Of a stretch of 64,000 bases of DNA, positions 34,028-43,590 are shown piece by piece (the first letter of the stretch is position 1; each line of letters opens with the position of its first letter). A program made the position numbers and the translations under genes. Origin of the DNA: Isosphaera pallida ATCC 43644 (GTDB taxonomy: Bacteria; Planctomycetota; Planctomycetia; Isosphaerales; Isosphaeraceae); contig NC_014962.1 in assembly GCF_000186345.1 (NCBI RefSeq), positions 3,376,450 to 3,440,449 of the forward strand, in the 5' to 3' direction. The notes under the pieces were generated by a model. The model did not search any database, was not told the DNA's origin, and saw only the letters and a list, made by a program, of their open reading frames with translations.

Positions 34028-36820
34028 TTAGCGGAGCTGTTGGCGGAGGATGGCGACCCGGGTTTGGAGACGCCCGCCTCCCAGTTCGGGAACAAGGACG
34101 GCGGCGGCTTCAAGAACGCGACGGGCATCGCGAGGGCGACCCAGACGTTGCAGGCTGACGGCCAGGTGGAACCGCGCGTCGAGCCAGTCGTTGGTGCCAG
34201 AGGTCAGGGTGCGGGAGTAGGCGTTCCAGAGGAGGGCTGCCTGATCGAACCGCGCGATCGCGTCGGCCACTTCGGCGGCCAGACGGATTGTCGAGGGAGT
34301 GCTTCGGAGCAACGACGAGAGGTTGGGGGGGGGCGGGGTTTGGGACAGGGCATCGGTGGGCGTTCGGGTCAGTTCGTCCCACTCGCGACGGGCGGCAGCG
34401 CCGTCGCCCAGGCGTTGCAAGGCAAGGATGCGCCGCAGGCGGGCTTCGCGGAACAATCCCTCCTCGGGCGAATGACGCGCTTGGGGATCGTTGAGGATCG
34501 ACTCGATCACCATCAAGGCGAGGTGGGCAAATCGCCGCTGTTCCGAATTCGACAGACGTTCCGCGGCCTGAAGATCCAATCGTCGCGCTAGGTCGAGCCG
34601 CTCCTCCAAAGGAGCGGGTGAGATGATGGGAGAAGCGTTGGATTTCGAGTCGTCAGGTTTGAGGTTGGTGAGGTGGGGATTGGATGAGGAAGGTGGTTGA
34701 CCGGTGAGTTGACGGGTCATCTCTTCGGCTTCGCGTTGCCGGTTGAGCAACGCCAGCGCCACCACCTTGAACTTCAGGGCGGCGCGGGTGGCGGCTGGAT
34801 TGCGATCCACCTGCGGCCGGGTTTGTTCGGCCTCGATCAGACGATCGGCTTCCAAACGAGCTTCCTCGGCCCGACGGACCGCGGGATGGACTTGCCACTC
34901 CAGTTGTTTCAACTCCAGACGGCGGCGGCGGTTCGGGTCGGCGGCCACCTGGTGGAGCGAATCGGCAATCAATTGAGTGATCGCCATATTGGTGGAGTCC
35001 ACCGTGTCGCGGTCGGCGTCACGATGGTCGCGGTGAAGTTGGTCAAGCATCAGGTCCAAGCGCGCCAGGCGGGCGTCAAGCCAGCGGGGGGATTCGTTTG
35101 GGATCGCCGCCCAGAGTTCCAAAGCCTCTTTGGGGTCTTGAGCGGCCCGCAGCCCGCCCAGCAGCCAGCGCGCCTCGTTGAGCGAGGGGTCGTGGGGAAA
35201 GCGCTGGAGTTGATCGCGCAACGCTTGTTCATATCCGTTTCGGTCGAGGTTCAGGCCGACGGCGGCGGGGTCGGAGATGGGTTGGGGTAGGGAAGCGGCC
35301 TGGCCCCGAATCAAGGCGCGGAGCATTCCAAGCCGGGGGCCGTGGGGGCCGAGGCGTTCGTCGGGCAGAGTCCAGATTGGTTCGAGCCAGGCGGCGGCCC
35401 GGATCGGATCGCCCGCGCGTCCGGCGGCCCCGGCGGCCTGAATCCAAAGTTCGACCCAACGGGCGCGGGTGGCCGGGTCGTCGGGAGGCGCGGCGGGATG
35501 GAGCGGTGGGTTGGCTTTGGCGTCGGACTGCGGAGCGGTTTGAACATTCGCGTTGGCTTGGGGGGGGGCTTGTTCCAGAGCGACCGCCGCCGCTGCAAAG
35601 AAGTCGGCGGCGGCGGAGGGGTCGTTGAGTAAGAGACGACCCTGGGCGACCCGCGCCGCCAAGTCGCTTCCCAACGCGGGGCTGGGTTTAAGGACGCGAC
35701 AGGCTTCGATCAGTCCCAGGCGTCCCCAGGCGGTGTCGCCCGCGAGGCGATCCAATTCGGCCAACGCGGTGATAAGAACGTTAGGCGATGGGAGGAGGAG
35801 GTCTTGATCCCGGCTGGTGGTTCGTCGCAACGCCAAACGAACTCGCTCCAGCGCTTTGAGTGGTACCGAGGCATTCGATTGGTTCAAAAGCGTCTCGGCG
35901 CGTTGAAGTCGCCCGGCGGTTTGTTCCAGACGCATTCGAGGGGTGAGAGTCTCGTCGGGTTCCAGAACGGCCTCCGCTTGGGAAAGTTGGCGATCGGCTT
36001 CGTCGAGACGCCCCAGACCTATCAACGCCCGCGCCCGCACCAACGCGGCCAGCGCGGCCAGGCGGGGTTCCTCGATTTTGAGTTGAAGGACGGCTAGCAC
36101 CCGGTTCCACTCATCGGTGCCTGTCCGACGATCCGCAGTCAGTTGCCCCTCCTTGCGTTGTGAGCCGGAGGCAACTCCAAACCGTTGAGCCTCCTCGGCC
36201 AGTTCGACCCGATCGGCCAACGCCAGGGCCAGGCGGTAGCGTAAGTTCCAAGTGATCGCGTCGGGAGACAACGACGCTTCCTCGACCATGACCGCTTCAG
36301 CCCGGCTCACCACGTCGTCCAGCGCGCGGGCAGCCTCAGCGCGGAGGGCTTGGTGAGCTGGGTCGAGGCGAGCGGTCCAAACCAGGGTGTCGGCGGCGGC
36401 CCAGCGGAAGATGATGATCTGGAGACGGGATTGACGGATTTGAGGATGCTTGGGGTGAATCTGATTGAATTCCTCCAGCAACTCAGCAGCCTGGAGCCAG
36501 CGACGCCGACGAATGGTTGGGTCGTTGGCCGATTTGGCCAAGCGGTCGAGTCCCGCCGCGGCCTGAAGGGCGATGCCGGCTCGTTCGAGAATTGGCCGCG
36601 AGGTGTCCAGCACCTGACGACGGCGAAACGCCAGCATGCGCTCGACATCGGCTTCGTCGCTAGCCAACGCCTTCTCAATTTCAGCGTGATCCTGTCCACG
36701 CGCCGGGTGCGGGATTCCCTCCCGCCCACTTCCCACGCCCAGCAGCGACAAGGTCCCAATGATCCCGGCTCGCCAAGTGTTTGATCGCGGCGTTGAACCT
36801 CGAAGGATTTGGATCATCAT
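34028..36820 (-). CDS. Large helical (TPR-like) repeat protein, probably exported
   Basis: A roughly 930-residue, almost wholly alpha-helical protein with degenerate 34-residue TPR-like units, for example ALIGLGRLDEADRQLSQAEA, ARWLLGGLRAAQDPKEALEL and HLAVSLQRLGRPRDARRVLE at the C-terminus. The start is taken at the ATG pair near 36820, because a short basic N-terminus and a hydrophobic segment (AGIIGTLSLLGVG) follow it, like a signal sequence; the frame is open another 61 codons, but those residues look untranslated. Arg, Ala, Leu and Gln are abundant. No enzymatic motif is seen. A scaffold or adaptor role is only an inference from the repeats. Confidence 0.75.
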   Translation of the reverse strand: MMIQILRGSTPRSNTWRAGIIGTLSLLGVGSGREGIPHPARGQDHAEIEKALASDEADVERMLAFRRRQVLDTSRPILERAGIALQAAAGLDRLAKSANDPTIRRRRWLQAAELLEEFNQIHPKHPQIRQSRLQIIIFRWAAADTLVWTARLDPAHQALRAEAARALDDVVSRAEAVMVEEASLSPDAITWNLRYRLALALADRVELAEEAQRFGVASGSQRKEGQLTADRRTGTDEWNRVLAVLQLKIEEPRLAALAALVRARALIGLGRLDEADRQLSQAEAVLEPDETLTPRMRLEQTAGRLQRAETLLNQSNASVPLKALERVRLALRRTTSRDQDLLLPSPNVLITALAELDRLAGDTAWGRLGLIEACRVLKPSPALGSDLAARVAQGRLLLNDPSAAADFFAAAAVALEQAPPQANANVQTAPQSDAKANPPLHPAAPPDDPATRARWVELWIQAAGAAGRAGDPIRAAAWLEPIWTLPDERLGPHGPRLGMLRALIRGQAASLPQPISDPAAVGLNLDRNGYEQALRDQLQRFPHDPSLNEARWLLGGLRAAQDPKEALELWAAIPNESPRWLDARLARLDLMLDQLHRDHRDADRDTVDSTNMAITQLIADSLHQVAADPNRRRRLELKQLEWQVHPAVRRAEEARLEADRLIEAEQTRPQVDRNPAATRAALKFKVVALALLNRQREAEEMTRQLTGQPPSSSNPHLTNLKPDDSKSNASPIISPAPLEERLDLARRLDLQAAERLSNSEQRRFAHLALMVIESILNDPQARHSPEEGLFREARLRRILALQRLGDGAAARREWDELTRTPTDALSQTPPPPNLSSLLRSTPSTIRLAAEVADAIARFDQAALLWNAYSRTLTSGTNDWLDARFHLAVSLQRLGRPRDARRVLEAAAVLVPELGGGRLQTRVAILRQQLR

Positions 36821-37012
36821 ACGTTTCACTCGATCGAACGATTCCCATTCGTCGAACAAATTGACGCGATTGGTTCCACCCCACGCTACGTGGCAATTCA
36901 AGCCATCCGGAACATGACTTCGTGGTTCGGGCTGGGTTGGCGTCGTTCTGGTCTGAGCAATGACGATCGACCCCGTGGGGTCGGTGGACGGAGCCAATCC
37001 CACCCCCCAGGT

Positions 37013-38377
37013 TCAAACGGCGTCGAGTTGCGCAACAATGGCAGCGCGATAGGGTTGCTCGGCTTCGGGACCGACGAAGGCGACGGTGGGTTCATAACCG
37101 CCTTCGCGGAAGGAGCGGGCCAGAGGAATGTACCAGGGGCCGCCGTCGCCGTAGGCGGCCACGGCCACCTCCAGGTCGGGCCGACGCGCCTTGGCGTCGA
37201 GTTGGTACTCGACAAAGGTCTCTCCCGGCAGAAACAGACCCACCGCGTTATTGATCCGCAGGGTTCCTAACGAAATCGGCACGCTCTGACGACAACGCTC
37301 CACCCACGATGCCGCCAACGCGGCGCGATGACGCTCGGCGGGCGACAACGTGGCGTCCGCGATTGTGGCCCGCAGACGTTCCGGATCGAGGTCGGTTCGC
37401 GGCGGTAACATCAGGTCAGCCACGCTCCAGTCGAGCCGCGCGAGAGGAACGGCCCGCGCGTCAGCCTCCGCGTCGGCGCGTCGCAGGGCGTCATGGTAGC
37501 GGTCGGTCAGTTCGCCCCGGCGTCGCTTAAGACCATCATTGTATTTGCCAGCGGTGATGTTTCCCGCTGCGCCGGTGAAACATAGGTGGAGGACGCCCGG
37601 CTCCTCCCAATCCCGTCGGCAACGGGCCAGCCCCACGAAATCGGCCGACACCCGACCGTCGCCGTAATAGCTCATGGGATGAACTGCGTAGAAGCTCACC
37701 CGTGCCAGCGGGTTCCCGTCAGCGTCGTGGAATGCCCAAACATTCATCTCTCGATCAATCACGCCCTCCGGCGCGTCGCGCAGCGCGGGGTCGCGGGTCG
37801 AGGAGAAACGGATCCCCACGACGGTTCCCTCGGGTCCCAGGATGCGACGGTTGGAGGCGATCCGCTCGACCTCCGACCGCGCCGCGCTGAAGCGGGCCAC
37901 CACCCGAGCTTGGGCCAACGACCTCCGCGCCGCGGCTTCAGCGCGGTTCATCAGGTCGTCCAGGTGGGCAGGGTCCATGATGCCCGCCGTCGGCTCCAGA
38001 CCGGCATGTTGGACCAAGCGGTGCGCGTCGCGGTCGAAAAAGACGGCGTTGTGCTGATGGACGCAATGCAGCGCGACCCGTTGCGGGGTGGTGCCGACCG
38101 CGCGGGCCAACCGTTCGCAGAACGCCACGTGGTCGCGGTTGAGCAATCCGGTGGCGTCGAGCGTCGCCAGCACCACGGGATCTCCCGCCCCCAGCACCAC
38201 CAAACCACGCAGCGACAGCGGGTCGTCCACCCCTTCGACCGGCTTGATCCAGCCGCCACACAGCGGATGACCCATCGGCGGCGTGGCCTCAATCGCAAAG
38301 CGGGCCAAACGAATGTCATCCCTTCGCCAAAACGTCGCACGGAGCGACCGATTCCGATGTGAGAGGATATTGGTCAT
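37013..38377 (-). CDS. Ceramidase-like hydrolase, cytosolic form
   Basis: A 454-residue paralogue of the neutral ceramidase N-terminal domain family. The expected landmarks occur in order: FAIEATPPMGHPLCGG, VVLATLDATG, ALHCVHQHNA (histidine cluster in place of the THTH-type metal motif), AVHPMSYYGDG and FTGAAGNITAGKYN. Unlike the gene at 23787 it has no signal peptide, so it should stay in the cytosol. The ATG at 38377 is chosen; the frame is open 104 codons more, but those residues look non-coding and a GAGG lies upstream of the chosen start. Downstream, after 190 bp, comes the helical repeat protein. Confidence 0.8.
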   Translation of the reverse strand: MTNILSHRNRSLRATFWRRDDIRLARFAIEATPPMGHPLCGGWIKPVEGVDDPLSLRGLVVLGAGDPVVLATLDATGLLNRDHVAFCERLARAVGTTPQRVALHCVHQHNAVFFDRDAHRLVQHAGLEPTAGIMDPAHLDDLMNRAEAAARRSLAQARVVARFSAARSEVERIASNRRILGPEGTVVGIRFSSTRDPALRDAPEGVIDREMNVWAFHDADGNPLARVSFYAVHPMSYYGDGRVSADFVGLARCRRDWEEPGVLHLCFTGAAGNITAGKYNDGLKRRRGELTDRYHDALRRADAEADARAVPLARLDWSVADLMLPPRTDLDPERLRATIADATLSPAERHRAALAASWVERCRQSVPISLGTLRINNAVGLFLPGETFVEYQLDAKARRPDLEVAVAAYGDGGPWYIPLARSFREGGYEPTVAFVGPEAEQPYRAAIVAQLDAV

Positions 38378-38685
38378 GGCGATCGGCGACCTCGTCCGAC
38401 GGGGACAATTCGGCTTGGGAGGCACGACACTCAACACCTTGGCGACGCGATTGATTTCTCTAAGCGTGGCGTGGTCTCGCGTCGGCCTCCATCCTTCTCC
38501 ATCGATTGTCCGGCTTCGGCCCCTCCTTCGCAACCGCTTCGTCCTTGTCACGGTCACGCCGGCTCGACCTCCAATCGCGGCTCGATCGAGGAGGCATCCC
38601 AACCAGTTGGGAACCGTGCCCGTCAAGCGTTGAAATGCGCATTGCTCGCGTGTCGAGTTCGAGGCGTCCCCAAGAGCGTCTCCTA
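38378..38685. other. Spacer between nuclease gene remnant and ceramidase-like gene
   Basis: About 310 bases; no gene, hairpin or promoter recognised. Frames here are extensions of the flanking gene. Confidence 0.35.
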
Positions 38686-38689
38686 TCAA

Positions 38690-38728
38690 GAATCGTTGGT
38701 TGCGCGAAAAGAATCGTTGGTTGCGCGA
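38690..38728 (-). repeat. Two-copy 21-bp-period repeat at the nuclease 3' end
   Basis: The 18-base word GAATCGTTGGTTGCGCGA occurs at 38690-38707 and again at 38711-38728. The period of 21 bases keeps the reading frame, so the protein gains a second RATNDS just before the stop codon. It looks like a recent slippage duplication. Confidence 0.85.
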
Positions 38729-40541
38729 GGATGAGCCGCAAAGACAAAAGTATAATCATTCTCTGAAACACCCATGCAGTCCGCGATCTTTTTCAAACGC
38801 CGCTTGAGTTCATACACGGACGCATGAGTGTTGAAATAGACGCCGCTGACATACGCCTTCGATCGAGAAAATCGCTCGGGATCGGCGGAAAGCTCACTGG
38901 CGAGTTCGCCTCTGGAAACCAGGGAGGCAAGCGTGCCGGGTTGGGCGACCTCGAAGAGCTCGATCAGCTTGACCGTTCCCTGTTTCCAGGTTGTGATCGG
39001 ATAGGTTTTGCCACGAAAACGGATGGCAACGGGTCGTTGGGAGCCGATGACCGGATCGACCGGATCGCGTCCGTGGCGTCCGACATCGGGCCAGATTTTG
39101 AGGGCTCGTTCTGCCAACAACTTGGCGCGTTCGTGGATGGCGGCGGGGGTCCAACGTTCCACTTGATCGAAGTAACGATTGAGTTCGAAGTGACTCTGTC
39201 TGAGCAAATCCCGTTTCTGTGCGAATGGCTTGTTGGATAGTTCGGAGTTGTAACTGGTCAGGGTGAGGTTACCTAGGGTATGGAGTAAACGGACATGGTG
39301 CTCGCGCGCGTTGTCTCCCAGTTCCTCAGCCCATTCGGGTGTGAGTGCCTGGGGCATGATGTGTTCGATTTGCGCTTGAGAGAGATCGGCCGGTTCCCTG
39401 TGTTCGAATGATTTCTCAAGACGTTCAAGCATGAGGCGCAGTCGGGTGTTCCGTTTGGACGTGGCGTAAAGCGGTTCCTTCATCAACGCGTTGGTGAAGG
39501 TTTCGTCGTCGGGACAGCGTCTTCCTCCAAGGTGCTCGCGGAGAGCGGCGATGAATGACTCGCTGGGTCCGCCCACGAGGTCGAAGATCGGCGGCAGCAG
39601 CTTGCGAAGCTGGTTGGACGGATAGCCGCACACCGAACGGCGGATGAGGAACGATTCCAGGATGTTCAGGACTGCAAGCTGTTGATCGCGGGTCAACGCT
39701 CCCTGATCAACCGCGTCAAAGACACGCAAAAGCAGGGGATAGGCCACGGTGGCCTCGATGACACGTAGACGGTTGAGCGCGGCGGAGATTTCGGAGTTGG
39801 GTTCGTATTTGTCCGGGTTGACGAATCGGGCGTAGTGCATCCCATGTCGATGCAGGTCGTCGAGAAACCGCTTGGTCTGCTCGGACGTGTCGTTGGCTAG
39901 CCGAAGACGGTCCTTCAACTCGAAATAGATGTCGGAGGATTTGATGATTTTGCCTTCCTTCATCAAGTGATGCCGCACGAATTCGGTGAGCTGGTCGCCC
40001 AGGGCGTCCTGAATTGGCCGCCAGCAGCGATCAAAGACGTTCTGTTGCTCGTTGACGTGAATCCGCATGAGGAGGAAGTTGCGGATGAGATCGGCGGCGG
40101 TGAGTTTGGCCCCTTTGGCATTGAGGCTCTCGAAGATCAGGTGCGGGTTGTCTTGCTCGTCGCAGGTGATACCCACCAGAGTGAGCCGATCCACAACGGC
40201 GGAATAAAGACGCTCTAGGTAGGTCAAGTCACCGGAGGTACCGGACGTTCGCTTTTGCTTTTCGAGACGCGAGACGAAGTAGGTATGGCAATCGGTCAGA
40301 CGCGAACTCTTAGGAGGATCTTCGCGGTGGATGATGGCGCGGAATGCCTCGCGGTCGCCTTGGGTTGGAAGAACTTTGAGTTGTTCGTCGCCTTCTTCAT
40401 AAGGGGTGAGTAAGCTCTGGCCTTCGATTTTCTCGGCAAGTTTGTGTTCGCCGCTCTGGGTTGCAACATCCCGCAAAGCGGCGAGCAACAGCTGTGTTGT
40501 GGTCAGGCGTTGTTGGCCGTCGATGAGAAGCCACTTGCCCA

Positions 40542-40547
40542 CCCCCC
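40542..40547 (-). other. Six-base homopolymer at the nuclease frameshift
   Basis: A run of six C on the plus strand (six G on the coding strand) is the point where the two frames of the DUF262 gene must be joined. Five G would restore one continuous frame. Homopolymer runs of this size are frequent places for slippage during replication or for sequencing error. Confidence 0.75.
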
Positions 40548-40750
40548 TGCGGGACGCTTCGGGCTGGCGCGGTGACGGTGGAGCCGAAAAAGTGCGGCCG
40601 GGCGTCGGGGTCGTCCACCAACTCGACAACGTCCTCCCAGAGTGTGGACCAATTCTTCTCGTTCCACGAGTAAGGTCGTTGAAACAAGGGGACGACGTAC
40701 TGCTTGGACCCCTCGATCAGCTTACGGATGGTGGTTTCGGAGGCTTGCAT

Positions 40751-41184
40751 GTGTGTCGGTCCCGTGATCCGCTTGCCATTCCGATATGAGATTTCGCGTT
40801 GCCGATGGGGTTTACTGCGCTGTCTTGACACGCGCACAGTATGGCCATGATTTCTTCCCAAGGCAAGTTTGGGGTCACTTGCCGAGTGGAACTTGCTTGG
40901 GGAGGGGGGCGTTCCCGCCTTGGGTTTTCCAACTTCCGGGCCAATCCGGTTACAATGCCGCGGCCCGAGCAGCGAACGACGGAGGGAGGGTCCGAAGAGC
41001 GGCCGGGAATTGGCGTGGGTGTGCGGTCCGGAAGAGGAAGCGGCTTGAGGTGGCGTGGCGCGTCGTTTCCTGGGCGGCCTCGTTTCGGAGTGGTCACGCC
41101 GCGGCCTCGTTTCGGAGTGGTCACGCCGTGGTTGGATTGGGAAACCCTCCCGAAACCCCGGAGGAGTTCGCGGGGTAATCTCGT
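40751..41184. other. Divergent spacer between nuclease and sigma factor genes
   Basis: About 430 bases between the divergent nuclease and ECF sigma genes, without a gene. It holds the 27-bp direct repeat described separately. A TACAAT hexamer at 40951-40956 resembles a -10 box, but its -35 region is poor (TCCAAC). Confidence 0.4.
41074..41127 (+). repeat. Perfect 27-bp tandem repeat upstream of the ECF sigma gene
   Basis: Two identical 27-base units, GCGGCCTCGTTTCGGAGTGG plus TCACGCC, lie at 41074-41100 and 41101-41127 with no gap. They end about 58-78 bases before the sigma factor start, where a regulator could bind. Function is unknown; a simple slippage duplication is equally possible. 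Confidence 0.85.
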
Positions 41185-41205
41185 TTGAAGGAACCGACCC
41201 GACGG

Positions 41206-41862
41206 ATGAGGAAGCAACGCCTCGTGGCGGGACCGGACCCCCACCCTCTGAACGCCTCGCTCAAGGAGGCCGCGGCCCCCGACGACCCAGCGGTGGATGG
41301 TGCCGCCGAGGAGCGTCGGGCTGTGAGCAGGCTGCGTTCGGGCGATCCGGGGGCGGCCCGCTGGTTGATCGAGACCTTTCAGGGGGTCGTGCTAGGGGTC
41401 TGTCTGCGGATGCTTGGGCATCGTCACGACGCGGAGGATGTCGCCCAGGAGGTCTTCCTGAGGGCCTTGCGGGCGATGCCCGGCTTCGACCCCGAGCGGC
41501 CGTTGCGGCCCTGGTTGGTGGGGATCGCCGCCAACCGCTGCCGCACCGCGTTGGCCCGTCGCGCCCGTCGGCCGGTTTCGATCGAGCCGCCGTTGGATCG
41601 TCCCGATCCTCGCCCCTCCCAGGCTGATCCCGACGACCTCGCCGGCGAACTCGAACGCGCGTTGAGGTTGCTCCGTCCCGAATACCGCCAGGTTTTCAGC
41701 CTTTACCATGAACACGGTCTGGATTACGACGCCATCGCCAAGGCAGTCGGCCGTCCGGTCGGGACGGTCAAAACCTGGCTCCATCGGGCCCGCGGCCAAC
41801 TCGCCCGCGAACTGGCTCAACGCGGCGTCGATTGCCCCAGCACGCCCGCTTCCGAAGAATGA
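41206..41862 (+). CDS. ECF-type RNA polymerase sigma factor
   Basis: A 218-residue sigma factor of the extracytoplasmic function class. Region 2 covers SRLRSGDPGAARWLIETFQG and the promoter-melting helix DAEDVAQEVFLRALRAM; region 4 is LLRPEYRQVFSLYHEHGLDY plus AIAKAVGRPVGTVKTWLHRA, the helix-turn-helix that reads the -35 box. The frame can start at TTG 41185 or ATG 41206; AAGGA lies 13 bases before the ATG, so neither start is certain. The N-terminal 35 residues are low-complexity. It heads an operon that also encodes a zinc-binding anti-sigma factor two genes on, its likely partner. Confidence 0.92.
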   Translation: MRKQRLVAGPDPHPLNASLKEAAAPDDPAVDGAAEERRAVSRLRSGDPGAARWLIETFQGVVLGVCLRMLGHRHDAEDVAQEVFLRALRAMPGFDPERPLRPWLVGIAANRCRTALARRARRPVSIEPPLDRPDPRPSQADPDDLAGELERALRLLRPEYRQVFSLYHEHGLDYDAIAKAVGRPVGTVKTWLHRARGQLARELAQRGVDCPSTPASEE

Positions 41863-41941
41863 GCATGACCCACCAGGACGTTCCGCGCTCCGCCGGAGCC
41901 GGGACGCTCGCTCGTCCCAACCTCTTCGGAGCCTCCGCCCC

Positions 41942-42670
41942 ATGACGTCGCCAACCGGTCCCGTCACCCCTTCCAACGATTCACCTGCGTCCGATGCCGG
42001 CTTGGAGACCGACCCCCGCTTCCCCTCCGGACCCTGGGTCGGCTTTTTCAAGCAACGTTACCCCCTGGTAGGCCGGTTCGACATGGAACTGCGCCTCACC
42101 TTTCGCCAAGGGGTCGTCACCGGCGAAGGACGCGACCGGATTGGTCCGTTCGACATCGTGGCCGGACGCTATAACCTCGAATCGGGCGAATGCCGCTGGA
42201 CCAAACGCTACCGCCGCCGTCACGACGTTTTCTATCGCGGCTTCAACGAAGGTCGGGGCATCTGGGGACTTTGGGAAATCCCGCCCCTGTTACGCGATGG
42301 GTTTCACATCTGGCCCGAGGCGATGGGCGACCCGACTCGTCCAGCTCAATCGGCTCAGGCTGAGCGAACCGAAGAGGACGACGCCGGGTTGCCGTTGGAT
42401 TCAGAGACCACCCTCGCCGAAGAGATTGGGGTGGGCGTTGAAGTCGAAGTGGGCGCGGGGGCGGGCGCGCTGGGACGCGACCCCACGCCGGCGCGGAGAC
42501 AGCAACGGAGACGGGGATGCAACCGGCGTCAGGGGCAAGTCCTCCTCGTGGGCTCGCCGCGGCCCCGTTTCTCCGACGACGCTTGCGGTTCACGTTGCGA
42601 TCCGAGTATCCCGGATTCCTGCCTCCGACCCCACCCCCTTCACCCCACTCCACGGAGGGCTGGTCCATGA
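41942..42670 (+). CDS. Conserved protein of unknown function between sigma and anti-sigma genes
   Basis: A 242-residue protein. Its first 120 residues look folded and conserved: WVGFFKQRYPLVGRFDMELR, then VTGEGRDRIGPFDIVAGRY, CRWTKRYRRRHDVFYRG and GIWGLWEIP. This repeating Gly/aromatic beta pattern (GxGxDxxGxF...GxY...W.K.Y...YxG...GxW) recalls small lipocalin-like or antiparallel beta-barrel domains of unknown function. The remaining 120 residues are disordered-looking and may have lost constraint. Its stop codon overlaps the start of the anti-sigma gene (ATGA), so it is translated with it. Insertion of an unknown gene between sigma and anti-sigma suggests a role in signal sensing, which is only an inference. 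Confidence 0.65.
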   Translation: MTSPTGPVTPSNDSPASDAGLETDPRFPSGPWVGFFKQRYPLVGRFDMELRLTFRQGVVTGEGRDRIGPFDIVAGRYNLESGECRWTKRYRRRHDVFYRGFNEGRGIWGLWEIPPLLRDGFHIWPEAMGDPTRPAQSAQAERTEEDDAGLPLDSETTLAEEIGVGVEVEVGAGAGALGRDPTPARRQQRRRGCNRRQGQVLLVGSPRPRFSDDACGSRCDPSIPDSCLRPHPLHPTPRRAGP

Positions 42671-43590
42671 GCGCGTCTTGTCGGATCGTGGAGCGGGCCG
42701 TGACCCGGCGGTTGGACGACCGCCTCGACCCTGCCCTCTGGTTGGTCGAAACTCCTGGCGACCCCGTCGGCGAGATCGAGGCGATTCGGCGTCATCTCGA
42801 CGCCTGCCCCCACTGTCGCGCTTCTTGGGAGAACGCCCAGCGGTTGGCGCGCGCTTCGACCGCGTTAGCTCGACGCACCGCGCGCGTGGCGGAGACTCTG
42901 GGTTCGCCCGAGTTCGTCGAGCGGGTCTGGACCGCCTGGCGCGACGCGGAGAAGACAACGGCCGCTCCGTTGATTGTGGTGGGTCGGGTCGGGTCGCGGG
43001 ATGAACGCCGCCGGGTGGTCGGCATAGCCCTGGTCTGGGCGGCGGTTTTGGTCCTAGCGGTGGGGTTGGGGTGGCGTTTGGGAGCGCGTCTGAGCGGGGT
43101 GGGAGAGAAGGTTGATCCCGCCTCGCCCAACCTGGCGGGGCGGCAAGTGGGTTCAGATCGGCCCACGTCGGCCTCGGCGATGGCAACCGTGGCGGTCGAT
43201 CGGGAGTTGGTTCGGGTGACCACCGCCACGTTGGGGTTGGTACGTCGCGCCTCGGAACCAGCCGCGCGGGTGGGCCGCGACTTGCTGGAGGTGTCCCGCG
43301 TCTTGCCGGAAACGCCTGGCTCCTCTTCCACGCCGCGCTTCCATCTGCTGCCCTTGAAGGGTTGGAATGGAACCGAGCCTTCCAGCGAGTCTTCCAGTTT
43401 GGAGTCTGGAGGTCGGGATTCGGGTGAACTCGAACCCCAGGCGGTCGCGTTGGCCGATCTCGGGACGCGCGTCCCATCCGCGACCGTTTCGGCCCAGACC
43501 GAGGACTCCTGGGCCGTCCCGGCCTTGCGGGCTTTTCGTTTCGTTCTGCCCCACGCCGACGTCTCCTCCACGCACAAGGACCACGACTGA
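42667..43590 (+). CDS. Membrane zinc-binding anti-sigma factor
   Basis: A 307-residue protein likely to hold the ECF sigma factor at the membrane. The cytosolic N-terminus has the zinc-binding anti-sigma signature His43-x3-Cys47-x2-Cys50 (HLDACPHC), with Cys5 as the probable fourth ligand. A single membrane helix spans about residues 117-137 (VVGIALVWAAVLVLAVGLGW). The 165-residue extracytoplasmic part is Ser/Pro/Val-rich with no recognised domain. The start overlaps the preceding stop (ATGA), and its stop overlaps the next ATG by one base (TGATG), a tight translational chain. Confidence 0.88.
   Translation: MSASCRIVERAVTRRLDDRLDPALWLVETPGDPVGEIEAIRRHLDACPHCRASWENAQRLARASTALARRTARVAETLGSPEFVERVWTAWRDAEKTTAAPLIVVGRVGSRDERRRVVGIALVWAAVLVLAVGLGWRLGARLSGVGEKVDPASPNLAGRQVGSDRPTSASAMATVAVDRELVRVTTATLGLVRRASEPAARVGRDLLEVSRVLPETPGSSSTPRFHLLPLKGWNGTEPSSESSSLESGGRDSGELEPQAVALADLGTRVPSATVSAQTEDSWAVPALRAFRFVLPHADVSSTHKDHD

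Larger units (their letters stand above)
38686..40750 (-). pseudogene. GmrSD-type DUF262/DUF1524 defence nuclease split by a one-base frameshift
   Basis: The intact family member would be about 687 residues. From ATG 40750 the first frame reads IRKLIEGSKQYVVPLFQRPYSW and continues to SVPQ; the rest of the gene (KWLLIDGQQRLTTTQ onward) lies in another frame. The frames join if one G is removed from the six-G run on the minus strand (40542-40547), giving SVPQGVGKWLLIDGQQRL, as expected for this family. DUF262 motifs (QRPYSW, DGQQRLTT) and the C-terminal His-Me finger nuclease (IEHIMPQ, then GNLTLTSYN) are complete. Members such as GmrSD cut modified phage DNA. The last codons lie in a 21-bp-period repeat, giving RATNDSFRATNDS. 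It may be a mutation, a sequencing error or a phase switch. Confidence 0.8.
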
